From Theileria orientalis strain Shintoku (Eukaryota > Apicomplexa > Aconoidasida > Piroplasmida > Theileriidae), in contig NC_025262.1 in the NCBI RefSeq assembly GCF_000740895.1, forward strand, positions 1,108,001 through 1,172,000: a DNA stretch of 64,000 nt, in the 5' to 3' direction. The position numbers and the translations under genes are program-made. The notes beneath the pieces were generated by a model. It did not search any database and had not been told where the DNA came from. It saw only the letters and a list, made by a program, of their open reading frames with translations. Below, piece by piece: positions 21,601-32,331 of the stretch. Each line of letters starts with the position of its first letter. The stretch's first letter is position 1.

Positions 21601-22141
21601 CAAGTAGGAAGGAGCCGTAGTTAAAGCCCTTCATAGCTTCATGGGTGGACACTCGTATCCTGTTCTCTCTGTAAAACGAGTCCAGAACGTAACAAAACCT
21701 ATCATTTTCAAGCAGGAACTTAAAAAATTTAGACGAAAACGTCTCGTGGTTCAGGCCCTTAAATGTGTATAGGATGTGTGCCTCAACTACTATCAGTATG
21801 TTCCTCAATAGAGGATATGTTCTAAATATTGTACATTTAACTAAATCTACAGATTCTAGACGTGCGATAAATTTGATAAAACTGCTGTGAAAAGTCGATT
21901 CTTTACTGGACTCCGTTGAAGAATCGTGTGGCAGCTTAAATAGAGAGTTAAACTCCTGTATACTCAGCTTATATACTTCATTATCCAGCAATGTTGTCGT
22001 TCCATTCGGAAAACAATTGTTTATGTGATCTTTTAGACAATTTTCTAGGTATTTTGGCAAATTGTTCAAGGATTCTAACAGAAGTTCTGTGTTTGAATTT
22101 ACACCCCTATTTTTGGCGGAACTAACATCGAGATCTAACAT
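18644..22141 (-). CDS. Six-exon large protein, unknown function
   Basis: Six exons (20438-22141, 20285-20394, 20170-20248, 19195-20141, 18983-19164, 18644-18951) join with every phase closing, to give about 1109 residues. Introns are 28-43 nt. The protein is rich in Leu and predicted helices throughout, in the style of HEAT/armadillo-like solenoids, with a Lys/Asn/Ser loop near residue 390 and an Asp/Glu run near residue 710 (SDDDDVEDLDGEDEE). Cysteines cluster in one loop (CNCIICKYQCYF). No signal peptide is present. The C-terminal 150 residues look well conserved in composition (RDYAAAIPSILDNATK, LLYSYYVWKFAR). A vesicle-coat or nuclear scaffold is possible, but I recognise no family and assign no function. 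The exon 3/4 junction (TTC|GTAATA...AAGAG) is the least certain. Confidence 0.65.
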
Positions 22142-22285
22142 GTATAAATTATTTGAAGCGAAATATATAAAAAGAAGTTACACATTAAAATAGATGTGGA
22201 TTTAAGTCGGATGTTGTGGGTGCTACACACTACCTCAAAATTCCACTCACCAACTGATAATTCATTTTTTATACTAACTTTAACA

Positions 22286-23486
22286 TTAAAAATCGTCTTC
22301 ATTTTCTGGTTCCTCCTCTTCTCCTCCATTTTCTTCCGCCTCTCTTTCCTCCTCATTTTCAATTTCCTCCTCTCGCTCTTCCATTTGTTCTTCTCCTGCC
22401 ATGGCATCTGAACCAGCTCCCTTTTTCTATAAAATAATATAAACAAGAGTGATTTACATCTATAAGAGCTGCTTTAACATGTTCAACTTGAGTTAGCTTT
22501 TTTATTTGATTTTCCAGGGCGTCGTCTAATTTCTTGAGACCTAATATATTATTAGAACTATAAGTAAATACCGATTTTCAAGTTATTGAATTCTCTTGTT
22601 GCTTCTGGATCTCCCGGTATCTTAATTGATAAGGTTCTCATTCTGAAGATTTTATTGCACGTGAAACTAACTTTTTAAACATATCTTCTCTAGTTTTTCT
22701 CATTTTGGCGAGTTTGGATTTAATTGAACTCTCTGTGGTCTTCGCATCATCGATGTTGGTAATCTGAATTGGTGTTTCTATGAATGTTGCTTTATAAATA
22801 CCTTATAAGGATCGTCGGACTTGTCGTTAGTCTCGTCCTCAAGCCCAACCTTTTTTAAGAAATTCTCCACCTCCTCGTCAGTCTAGATATGAACATTTTC
22901 TCTATTATAAGTATGTACCTTAATCTGACTTTTAGGCAATATTAGTGGAGGTTCCAAGTATATTACAGGTGCCTCCATGGAATTAACAGTTGACTCTATG
23001 AAAAATGTTTATTTGAGGTAGCGAACCATCAAATATCATTGAATCATCACTTAATAATGAATGGAATCTAATGAATGAGTTTAATTGGATTCGATGCATA
23101 TGAATACCTCAGATTGTCATCCAGCTTAGTATCTATAATAAAAATTGCTAATAATTGTGTAAAATACCCTTTCCCGTTAATTTTCCGATTGAGCTATGAA
23201 GCTCTCCTAATCTTTTTAACTGATCCTTTAGTTCATAATCAATATAATCTTGATTATTTACTAATTTATCAACCTTTTCTGTACACACAAATGTATGATA
23301 TCAATAAAAGTAAAAGGTCGATGTTCTTTAAAATATTTGGATAAATTAGTTAATAAATAACTTACGATATTGCTCCGGAGTGAGCGCTTCAGGAATCTTT
23401 ACCTTGTTGTCAACATCAGGTAAAGAAGAAATGACTTGTTTTATCTTATAGAAAAAGAAAATACTAAAATAAGTTAAATAATTCAT
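22286..23486 (-). CDS. Coiled-coil protein with acidic C-terminus, unknown function
   Basis: Ten small exons can be joined with all phases closing, giving about 280 residues: 23366-23486, 23168-23278, 23108-23132, 23027-23067, 22919-22995, 22802-22882, 22672-22763, 22572-22642, 22458-22540 and 22286-22426. One exon is only 25 nt, and the fourth donor (GTTCGC) is unusual, so that junction is the weakest. The product has several amphipathic Lys/Glu/Leu helices (YELKDQLKRLGELHSS, IGLKKLDDALENQIKKL) and ends in a Glu-rich tail of about 40 residues with ENEDDF at the end. The first 15 residues are hydrophobic, so either the true start is upstream or there is a short signal-anchor. I do not recognise the family. 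Confidence 0.5.
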
Positions 23487-23702
23487 TTGAAAATATGATC
23501 ATTGTTTTAAAAATCTAAAAAATTATAAAATGTGTAAAAAAAAAGAATGTAAATCTCAACTAATAATGATGTTGTCCCACAGATAATCAAATATTAATTA
23601 TTGTGTATTCTGTAGTCATAAATTGCAATATTTAATATTCTGTAAGATATATAATTGTTTTAATTTGGTAAAAAATGGATTTAATGGTTTTATTGTCATT
23701 TA

Positions 23703-26700
23703 ATGAATACTTTTAATTATCTGCCATTTTCAAACTTTGAGTCAACTTATTTTATTTTAATAACCGTTTTATTACTTAAAAATGTAGTTATTTCAATATG
23801 TGTTCCTGGAAGGAACCTTAATACTCCTCCAAACTGTAAAAATAAGCTGTTGTTTATCAATACACATTACCCTAAAATACCTAGAAGTCAAAAATTCAGT
23901 TTAAACTCTGGTTGGGGACTGACAGACAAATATTCCTGGAAAGAAACGAATGAATATATATATATTTCATCATCTCTAGGGCCGAATATAGACTCATCGC
24001 ATATTAAAGTAAATTTAACAAAGGATTTTATAAAAGTTGATAAGCAAGGGAGTATAATACCCTTATTTGAAGGAAAAACTAAGGTGTGTGCACAATTTCA
24101 TATTTATTTTAAGGGGAAAATTGAAGTGGACGAATCATTTTGGACTTTGGAAGAACAAAAAGGAACATCTGAACTCCAAATAACACTTAAAAAATCTCAA
24201 CAATTTCAACAGGAGTGGTTTGGAGTGCTGGTTAATGAGAATGTGCAACTGAAGGATTATTATGGGAACTCGGATTCAATGCAAATCCTGAAGCCCGGAA
24301 GGTGAATATTGAAAACAATATTAATGGAAACATTTAGCCTTGAGAGTCACGGGATATACTGCACGAAGTTTTTCAGAAACGTGGGTAGTAGGAAGCTGGG
24401 AGAGATGTTCGTTAGGTGGATGAAGAGAGAAGCAGACGAAATGGTGCCGTTCGGAAGGCCGAAAACTGAAATGGAGTTTAGTTACCTGTCAGAAGCATCA
24501 GGGGATAAGCTGATATTCCTAGGTCTGGACTACGATGAATACATGAAGGTGGTGATAAAAACAAGTGAAGAAGACGCAAATTCGAGTGAACTCGTGCTAA
24601 TAAATGGGCCGAAGACGAACATACTCAAGGGCTCTTACGGCAGAGACTTGAAGGACAGACTGGTCAAATCAATAAACGCGCTCGTCAGCTGCTTCGAGAA
24701 CGATGTGAACAAGTTGTTGACGCTGATGTGAGTTCTGCAGTGGTTTAATTAAGTGTAGGTCTACCTCGAAGGTTAAAAGTGAGTATGATTACTCAGGATC
24801 AAACGCGGTACTGAGTGTGAGTAACCTGGAAGATTATGTGAATTATCATAAGAAGCTCGATGAAATAATGAAGGGTAAGAGGATTGACCTGAGTCAAAGT
24901 GAAGAAGTGAAGAATGAGTTGTCGAAAGCGAAGGCTGATGAAAAAGCAAGTACCGACATGAGCATAGCGAAGTTGGCAGAAGCAATAAGTGTAACTGAAA
25001 GGAAGAAACCCAAGGAACAAATAAAAACAATAGTATCGAATCTGAAGAAAAATTTAAGCCTAGACGAGATGCAAATGGAAGACTTGTTTAAGTAGGTAAT
25101 TAGAGGATTAATGTGATTTTTAGAAATGCAATGGAACGTCTGAACAGACAAGTGGAGGAGAAGAAGCAAAGAGAAGAAGAGATATCGAAATCAAAATCAA
25201 CAGATACATGGTTTGAAAGTCAAATGGAGCCAAAAACGATAATAGGTAATATTAGAAATTAGTGGTAGTTTTAATAATAATCACATAGTAAATAAAAAGA
25301 TCATTGAGTTATAATTTAATGGCATTTCCAGATAAGGCGGAGGATCCTTTCTACGCAATAATGAATAACCCAGCTAACATGGAGACGTCATTGTTGGTTA
25401 GGAAGTATCATTCAATCTCAAAGACGCAGCAGGAAAAGTTGAGAGAAAGATGGAACAATAACGTAAGTAATAAATAGTACTGCAAGGGATTTAGGATATA
25501 TTTGAATAGAAATTGGTGTTGACAGAATAAACGTAAATTGATATAAGAGTTGACTAAATAGCTGTAAGCATAATCAATATGTAAGAAATTAATGTAAATG
25601 GTTTTAGGCAAAACGATTAAATTTGTTGGTAAATGAGTTGTTTGAAGCTACTCCAGATGTTCTATCAACGATTTGCAATAATTACAGGTATCTAGTACAA
25701 TGATGAAGATAGATAAATATTAATAAAATTGGAATAGGGATTTGTTGATATCAGAAGATTATCCGACGATAATGAGGAGTTACATAGTAAATAATGGAAT
25801 TAGAAGTGAAAGAGAAAAGGAAAGGTTGCGTTACTTAAATGAATTTGTATTGAGTATATACAAAGACGCAGAGATATACACACTTAAGGATGAACAGTAT
25901 CAGCTGGCGAAAATAAAGCAAATATGTGACTGGGCAATCAACGATTTTGAAAATATAAATGACCTGGTGAGAACAAGGAGTAATATAATGTCGTTAACAG
26001 GTTGAAGCGAATAAGAATCAGTACGACGTGCACTTTATGTCGTATATAAAGCTGCTGATACGAAAGGAGTCGGAGATGTTTGAGTATGCAGTTAAAGTAT
26101 TTAGACTTGATGAAAAAACATAACATGAATGTAGGAAGTCTGGAGTGTCAATGAGGCCAGAAAATAATCCGTGGCTGTCAATACTGACAATAATACAAAT
26201 AGCAATCAGGTCCATGATGGAAGCAGATATCGCAGAGGTAATTTTATACACATGAATCAAGTTGACTCAACTGGAAATTCTATTAGGATTTGAACCTAAT
26301 AACGAACATAGTTCACATGAAAATGCCAAAAGTGAGGACGCACATGACGGAGTTCATACTGGCAACAATGCCGAGATCAGAGTGGAAGTCGTTTAAGAAG
26401 TTGGTGTTCACACTAACAGACGCACTGACAAACAAGGGAACGGAAGAAGGGTAAGCAAGGGGTAAGATTGAAAAAATAAATTGGTAGAAACATGACGAAC
26501 ATTCCGGAGTATGTGCCGGAAGCGTGCCATCAGCTGAGAAGAGAAGTGGAAAGTATGATACCAGATTGGATAATAGAAGAGTTGCTGTCGGAAAACGACA
26601 AGAAGTTGATGATGGAAAACAATGTAAGCTGGATGAATAGATAAAATAACGAATGTAGAAAAGGAAGTCGCCACTGTTCCAAATAGATTTCAGAGAAAAT

Positions 26701-26760
26701 TGGGAAAGAGCCGGAAGAAAAGAGGAACCCAGCTCAACACAGAAGATTAAAACACACTAA
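23703..26760 (+). CDS. Secreted/plastid-type CS-domain protein
   Basis: Twelve exons (23703-24301, 24338-24727, 24759-25091, 25124-25245, 25332-25462, 25608-25687, 25738-25966, 26001-26083, 26135-26237, 26287-26450, 26488-26623, 26659-26760) close in phase to give about 823 residues. A hydrophobic signal peptide lies near residues 17-35, followed by a Lys/Asn-rich stretch. Residues 75-185 read as a CS (p23/NudC-like) domain: KYSWKETNEYIYI, then a DFIKVD strand and a WTLEEQ segment. The remaining 600 residues are helical, with charged coiled-coil regions (about 300-450) and a C-terminal helical part. The TGA at 24303 lies inside a 36-nt intron, so the CS domain and the helical part form one protein. 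It may be a plastid co-chaperone, but the function is unproven. Confidence 0.68.
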
Positions 26761-26784
26761 TCAGTAGAAATTTAACGGAACATT

Positions 26785-27619
26785 ATGTATATTTTAAGTA
26801 ATTTTAAAAAGGTGTACAATAGAAGTAAATACATATGTATAGCAAGTAAAAGGCTGAGTAGTAGCACGTTTAAGTGTAAAAAATGCGACAATTTAATGAA
26901 CAGTGAGGGAATCCTGGGATTCTTCTGTAACGTAAGTGAATGTGTGCAAAATTTTGGAAAATGTAGAAGTGTAAATGGCCAATAGAACCAGGAATGTTGA
27001 AAAACATGACCGTATTCGGGCTGTTTAAGATGTAAGTAGGAAGAAGTGACATGGGATTGTAGGCGAGAGAAGTACAACATAGATAAGAACCTGCTGAGCC
27101 AAAAGCATAAGCAGTACCAGTTCATGTTGCATCCGGACAAGCACGCGAATAAGAGCCCTGACGAACTGGATCTGATAACCTCGAACTCGAGTTTGGTGAA
27201 CACATACTACAGCACACTGCTGGACGATAAAAAGAGAGCTAAGTGCCTATTTGTAATGAAATACGGAAAAGAGGTAATAAAAAATAAATAAAATGTAACT
27301 GTAAATGTAGAAGTTCGAAAAAATGATCAGTAAAAGGGAGGAAGATCAACTGGAACAAATAATGGAAGTAAGTGTAAAAAGAATAAATAAAAGAGCACAG
27401 GCGCACGAAAAGGTGGAATCTTTAGGAAGCGAAGAAGAAAGGAAGGAATTGAAGGAGGAATTCGAGAAGAAGATAGAGGATTCAGTAAACAAAATAGGGA
27501 TGAGCTTCGAAAACGAAGTAAACACAAAAACAAATAAACGTGTTCAGGAACCAGATTCGATAATAGATAACTACCGGTATTTGTCGTTTTACAGGCAAAT
27601 TTACGAAAAATTGAAGTGA
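26785..27619 (+). CDS. Mitochondrial Fe-S co-chaperone HscB/Jac1
   Basis: Four exons (26785-26931, 26967-27031, 27063-27273, 27311-27619) close in phase to give 243 residues. A basic N-terminus of about 30 residues suits mitochondrial import. The zinc finger of eukaryotic HscB follows, as FKCKKCDNLM and FFCNKCKWPIEP, with the second CxxC rebuilt across intron 1. The J domain has VFGLFKM, a helix with LSQKHKQYQF, the catalytic HPD in MLHPDKHANKS, and the LVNTYYSTLLDDKKRAKCLF helix. The C-terminal three-helix domain that binds the scaffold IscU follows. The protein delivers IscU to the mitochondrial Hsp70 in Fe-S cluster transfer. The start lies 24 nt after the previous gene's stop on the same strand. 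Confidence 0.92.
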
Positions 27620-27730
27620 CGAAGGCGAAGGTGTGTATAATGGAGTAATATTGTGCTCAGTGCAAAGAGTAAATATACACTATATATTTAGTAAAATTAA
27701 AAAGTGCCATCAGAAAAAATTGTATAATAA

Positions 27731-28601
27731 ATGGCGTTGTTCTCAAGAGCCAGGTTAGCCTTGGATTCCAGACTACTGAGTGCTGCAGCGCTCACAAGAG
27801 CCTACGCGTCAATCTCTTTTCAAAAAACAGCAGGATGTTGCAATTTTGACCGCTTAGCCAGGAACCAGGTGCGCAAATTTAGCTCCGAGGAAGGAGCAGG
27901 AAGGGCTGAAATGAGCCTCGCGAGAGTAATGTCGAAAATGAGCTCGACGCTGGAATCGGAGTCAGTAAACGTCGTGAAGGTCCCGAATATGGGAAAAAAC
28001 GTAGATAAGTGTAAAATATTTAAGTGGGTGAAGAGGCCTGGGGACTATGTGAACGTGGACGACCTAATATGTATAATAGAGACGGACCTGGTAAGCTGGA
28101 GCAAAATGAGAAACTCGCAGGTTTTCGGAAAGGTGTACTCGCGACTGGCCGGCACGATGATCGAGAGCGTGAACCAAGAAGGTAAGGGTGTCGTAACGCA
28201 GACAATAAATTGACGCAGGATCCATGGTTTCCGTCGGATCGGACCTGGCCGTGCTCGTGAACAACCAGATGCTGGGCCCGGGGTCGGAAGACTGCGAGGC
28301 CTCGAGGCTCGGCGTGGAGCAGAAGAGGGCCTTTTCCACCGCCAAGTACGTGCCTTCGATATCGTTCAGCAGGTGCAAGCTCGTATCGAAGAAGGGAGGC
28401 GCCGGGCCAGCCGCGTTCGGCAAGTCGCCACACGAGGGCGGAAACGCACCAGCCAGGGGCAGCGGCGCCCTTGCATCAGGTAGCCCCGACGGAGTCGCAG
28501 TGCTGGACGACTTCTACAAGTCGCCGTACAGAAGCTGGTTCAGAAGCATAAGCGAGGAGGAGATAGCCACGGTCAACCAGGGCACAGTGGATGTAAAATA
28601 G
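27731..28601 (+). CDS. Lipoyl/biotinyl-like protein lacking the lipoylation Lys
   Basis: Three exons (27731-28090, 28121-28181, 28219-28601) close in phase to give 267 residues. Residues 1-75 are basic and Arg/Ser/Ala-rich, typical of a mitochondrial presequence. Residues 80-155 match the lipoyl domain of 2-oxo-acid dehydrogenase E2 proteins: VVKVPNMG, VKRPGDYVNVDDLICIIETD, LAGTMIES, and VGSDLAVL. The acceptor lysine in the usual ETDK turn is replaced by Leu (ETDL), whether or not the in-frame 30-nt intron is removed. No E2 catalytic domain follows; instead there is a Gly/Ala/Lys-rich linker and a tail (WFRSISEEEIATVNQG) that resembles the C-terminus of Kgd4/MRPS36, the subunit linking E3 to the 2-oxoglutarate dehydrogenase core. 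A structural subunit of that complex is a guess. The domain call is good; the function is inferred. Confidence 0.7.
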
Positions 28602-28670
28602 TAAATTCCAAGGATTTGGTTTAAAACGACTGATTAATAAGGGCTTGTTTAAAATCAAACTGTTTACAAC

Positions 28671-28790
28671 CTGTGTAACCAATTGAAATAATATGTAAGG
28701 TCTTTAGAGCCTGTGTAACCAATTAAAATAATATGTAAGGTCTTTAGAGCCTGTGTAACCAATTGAAATAATATGTAAGGTCTTTACAGA
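28671..28790 (+). repeat. 40-bp tandem repeat, three copies
   Basis: Units start at 28671, 28711 and 28751, each with ctgtgtaaccaatt and taatatgtaaggtcttta. Copies differ at one base in the middle and diverge at the end of the last unit. The array sits between the 3' ends of two convergent genes. Confidence 0.9.
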
Positions 28791-28802
28791 ATGTGCAAGC
28801 AC

Positions 28803-31800
28803 CTAATGTGATTTAACCTTGTCCGCGTGTCTGTTAAAGTATGCAAACTTTTCGCACTTCCTCTCGGCCTCGGTGAGCTTCGTGGTGTCCAGGGAGTGTT
28901 CAGAGAGCAGGTCCTCAAGGTCCTGACTGAGCACGTCGATGCCGTGGGTCTCCATGAGTGTCTTGTAGACCAAGTCGGCGTCAACACGGGACCAGATCAT
29001 GGCATCCGGATCCTAATTCAAAGTTAGGAGAAGTGTACTAGGCTAAGTTAGACTAAAGTTAGACCAGAAATGGCAATTACTCACCAAAGCCTCTTTATCC
29101 ATCCCGCGCATAAAACTTATTTCACGCCTACAATTGTCATTTAAAACACAAAATAAATTAACAGATTAAATAAATAAGCAAACTAACAAACAAAGAGATA
29201 TTTACCGGCATAAGTTTATATGTTTCTGTCTATTTAATTATTTAACGTACTGCTGCATGACATTATACTGTGCCTCCCTGTCCTTGTAGAAGCTATAAAT
29301 GGCTTCACTGGTAGGACCAACATAAACCTAAAAGGGCCATTAGATAACCGAGTGAATAAATAAGTGTGCCGATGAGTAGAAAAATAAATAACAAAGCACC
29401 TTGCCGCCCTTCCAGTAGAAGTGGAAATCGGACGTGTCGTCCCTCTTAACTTCCTCAGGAGTCTTGTTCACCAGTGTTAGGCCGTCCAGCTTCATCGTGT
29501 CCCAGGAGAACAGTTTACTTTCCTTTACTGCGAAGTATTCCCCTAAATTAAACATGCCATTAGCACAGTTACTGAAACTACTTCCCATGAATAATCGCAC
29601 TATCATACCTGGCAGCCCTTCATTGATGCGTTCAACCCAGCACCTGTAATTCATCCAATTTCTGTCGTTAGGCTTATCCAGGAGTCCAAAAATCCTCTTA
29701 ATGTCAATAAACTCGTCTCTCCGTCTCTTCTCCAGGGCTATCTTATCCAGTGGTGGGACATTTTCCAGGTCCCAGTGCGACCCTCCGCTCCAAATGGGCA
29801 CCGAGCCCTTTTTGACAATGTCGTTTTGCGACACTGTTAGTGGGTACTCTTCATCTATCTTCGTGAGGATTTGAGGCCCGCACATCGTCGGGGCTCTGTA
29901 CCTCAGGAATATCTCGTGGATGTCATCCTCGAGAGTCTTCGAAAACGGGTAGTTCAGGGCAGATATGCTCTCGTGAAGCTGTCCGATGCTTCTAGGGGCT
30001 ATAATTGTGCTTGCGATCTGAAAGTGAATCTTAATTCTTGTAAACCTACAAAGGGCCTTGTATAACACCAGGCGAGCGCCATTTGCGACAGCGTCAGTCC
30101 ATACGTCCTGGCCAGCTTCAAATATTCTGCTGTGGCGTGCTGGCACCAAACAGTCCTACAGTCAAATAATCAATGATCAGCAACAACGATAACAATAATA
30201 AGCAACAACAATGACATCAATAATAAGCAACAACGATAACAACAATAATAAGCAACAACGATAACAACAATAATAAGCAACAACGATAACAACAAATGGT
30301 TGTGAACGGAATACCTGTGAGTGTGATAAGTTTCTGGAAAGAGGTTGCAGCGTGAGTTGGACGGCCCGTAGTCCAAGTATCCGTAGTCCTCAGGCACCTC
30401 ATCTAAACGCATCTAGTGGTTCACCAACTTACAGTCATCGGGCATCTGATCGTCAACGACATTCACCTTCGACTTAATCTTGTCCGCTCCGTACGGGTTA
30501 AACCTATCTAATATGTCTCCTAGGTGCGTACCTCTCTGGGTCGATGTACTTCCCCGTTAATATTCCTCCTGCCAGCGTCGCGTAAGCCACTATTGGACAG
30601 TTGAAGTGCTCCTTCAGGCTTGCTTCCACCAGGCCTAAATATTTACATTTACCACTGCTAATCACCGCGTTTCTATATATTCCACTGAAATATTTATTAA
30701 CGTATCTATCTAAATTATGGTTTCATGTTATCTGTAATCTAATATGGACTCTATTATTTTACCGCTTGACTCCACTTCGTTGCGATGTAGGAGGTTGTAC
30801 ATCCTCTGGTTGCACACCAGCTTAAATTTGCGACTTTTGTGGTACTTCATTTGGTAAATCCCCCAAGTGGTCTCGTTCGACAGGCCTACACTCCTCACCT
30901 TCCCCTTGGACACGAGCTGGTTGAATATATCTATTTGTCTGTCCAGGTAGTCGTCCTGTATCACTTCTTCGCACTTCTGGTCCCCTCCTCGCTCGCGTGA
31001 CCAGCAGTACGTGTCCTCTCCCAGGTGCGATAGCGGCACGTAGCGGTACGGGTACACGAACGACAGTACATCCAGGTAATCCGTGCCCAGACTGGTCAGC
31101 AGTTTGTCGACTGCTTTTTCAATGGTTTTCCTAAACTTCCAAGTGAGGCCAAAGTTCTTACACGCTTGGCGGCGACATGATACTACCTCTCACCCATGAC
31201 AAGAATCTTCCCGAGGTCTTGTGTTTTCCTAAGTTACTGGATGATATCCTTCCGGACAGTATCACGTTTTCCCTTCCGGCCAATCTAATGAACTTTCTGA
31301 GAGTTCTGTGATGGCCCTCCAGATAACTCCTTGGCTCATATGGATATGGGTCATATTCACACGTGTCCTATCAATACATAACAACTCGTGCTCTTACAAA
31401 GTAGTTTATCCCGTATCTCTTCAGTGCCGTTTCCATTATCTCCACTGAGTGCTCAGGGTCTATCAACTCCGGATTGTCATACATTGACGTTCCAACGCAC
31501 AGTTGGCTGACTGCAAAATCCGATTCCCCCAACCTCCTGTAATACATACCTAGAATCATTAGATGTTCACAAGCTTACCGTCTATGAAGTCGTTTGTTCT
31601 TAGCACTCGCTCAGTTTTTAAGTTGTTCTTGCGATTTATCGTTCTCAATTGATTGTATATTATACATTTTTTTAATTCATTGACTTTGGAAATGACTTGT
31701 TTGTCAGTTTCGTTGTTGAATTTGTCTAATTTATTCTTTAATTTTTCCGATTTTGTTCCCTTTTCATCTTCAACCCTCAGGTCAACTATATTCTGTATCT

Positions 31801-32149
31801 GATTTAGCACACCCTCGTAGTGTAATTTTCCCAAATTCTTCAACAAATTCTTGTTTTGAGGCTTGAAAGGCTTCTTGTGTATACTGGTGGATACACCCTT
31901 TTCGTATACGGGGTTTGATAATGTATCAGAGAATAGCTCTTTGGGTTTACTGTCAAACTCAGAGTCGGCATTAAGTCTAAACCTGCTATGTGTGTCCGGT
32001 TTTAGTAAATTATTGTTTCTAACGAAGTCTAAATTGGCAGCATTGTGTAAATTTATAAATTTATATCCAAATGAAGAAGAGATCAGTGTGTTAAAAATTA
32101 TAAAGAGGATACCGAACCTTCTAATATTACACATTAGATAAAAAAGCAA
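28803..32149 (-). CDS. Secreted aldo/keto reductase (Tas-like) with C-terminal extension
   Basis: This multi-exon gene starts with a signal peptide (residues about 8-28) and a Lys/Asn-rich segment, suggesting secretory or apicoplast targeting. The N-terminal exon joins the reductase at [16 protein letters not shown] across a 29-nt intron at 31557. The aldo/keto reductase barrel shows [23 protein letters not shown] (cofactor-side Asp and candidate catalytic Tyr), [37 protein letters not shown] and [13 protein letters not shown]. The pattern is closest to the Tas-like NADPH-dependent branch. After the barrel the same exon runs into a further 220 or so residues unrelated to the family ([22 protein letters not shown]), so the two parts are fused. 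An intron (about 30156-30316) carries a minisatellite. Exon borders between 30.3 and 31.4 kb are only partly resolved. The substrate is unknown. Confidence 0.78.
30178..30297 (+). repeat. AAC/AAT-rich minisatellite inside an intron
   Basis: Several copies of a roughly 25-bp unit (aataataagcaacaacgata) lie head to tail, with slightly different spacing. On the minus strand they fall in the intron between the exon ending YHTH and the exon starting TVWCQH of the aldo/keto reductase gene. Confidence 0.85.
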
Positions 32150-32331
32150 CTACGTTTATTTTAAACATTCTAAACAATAATTCTATTTATATTTCATAAT
32201 TTTTAAAAGTAAAATGGATACTATATAGTTTTGTGTTAGTAGGTATGTGTGGCCAACAATTCAAAAATGTTGGCATAAACCAGTAACATAGTTGTAGAAT
32301 GTAGATAAACGTAACTATTGAACCTTAAGCA

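Noticed and set aside
24300..24310. TGA stop separating the CS domain from the helical part
   Set aside because: The stop lies inside a 36-nt intron (24302-24337), and the phases on both sides agree.
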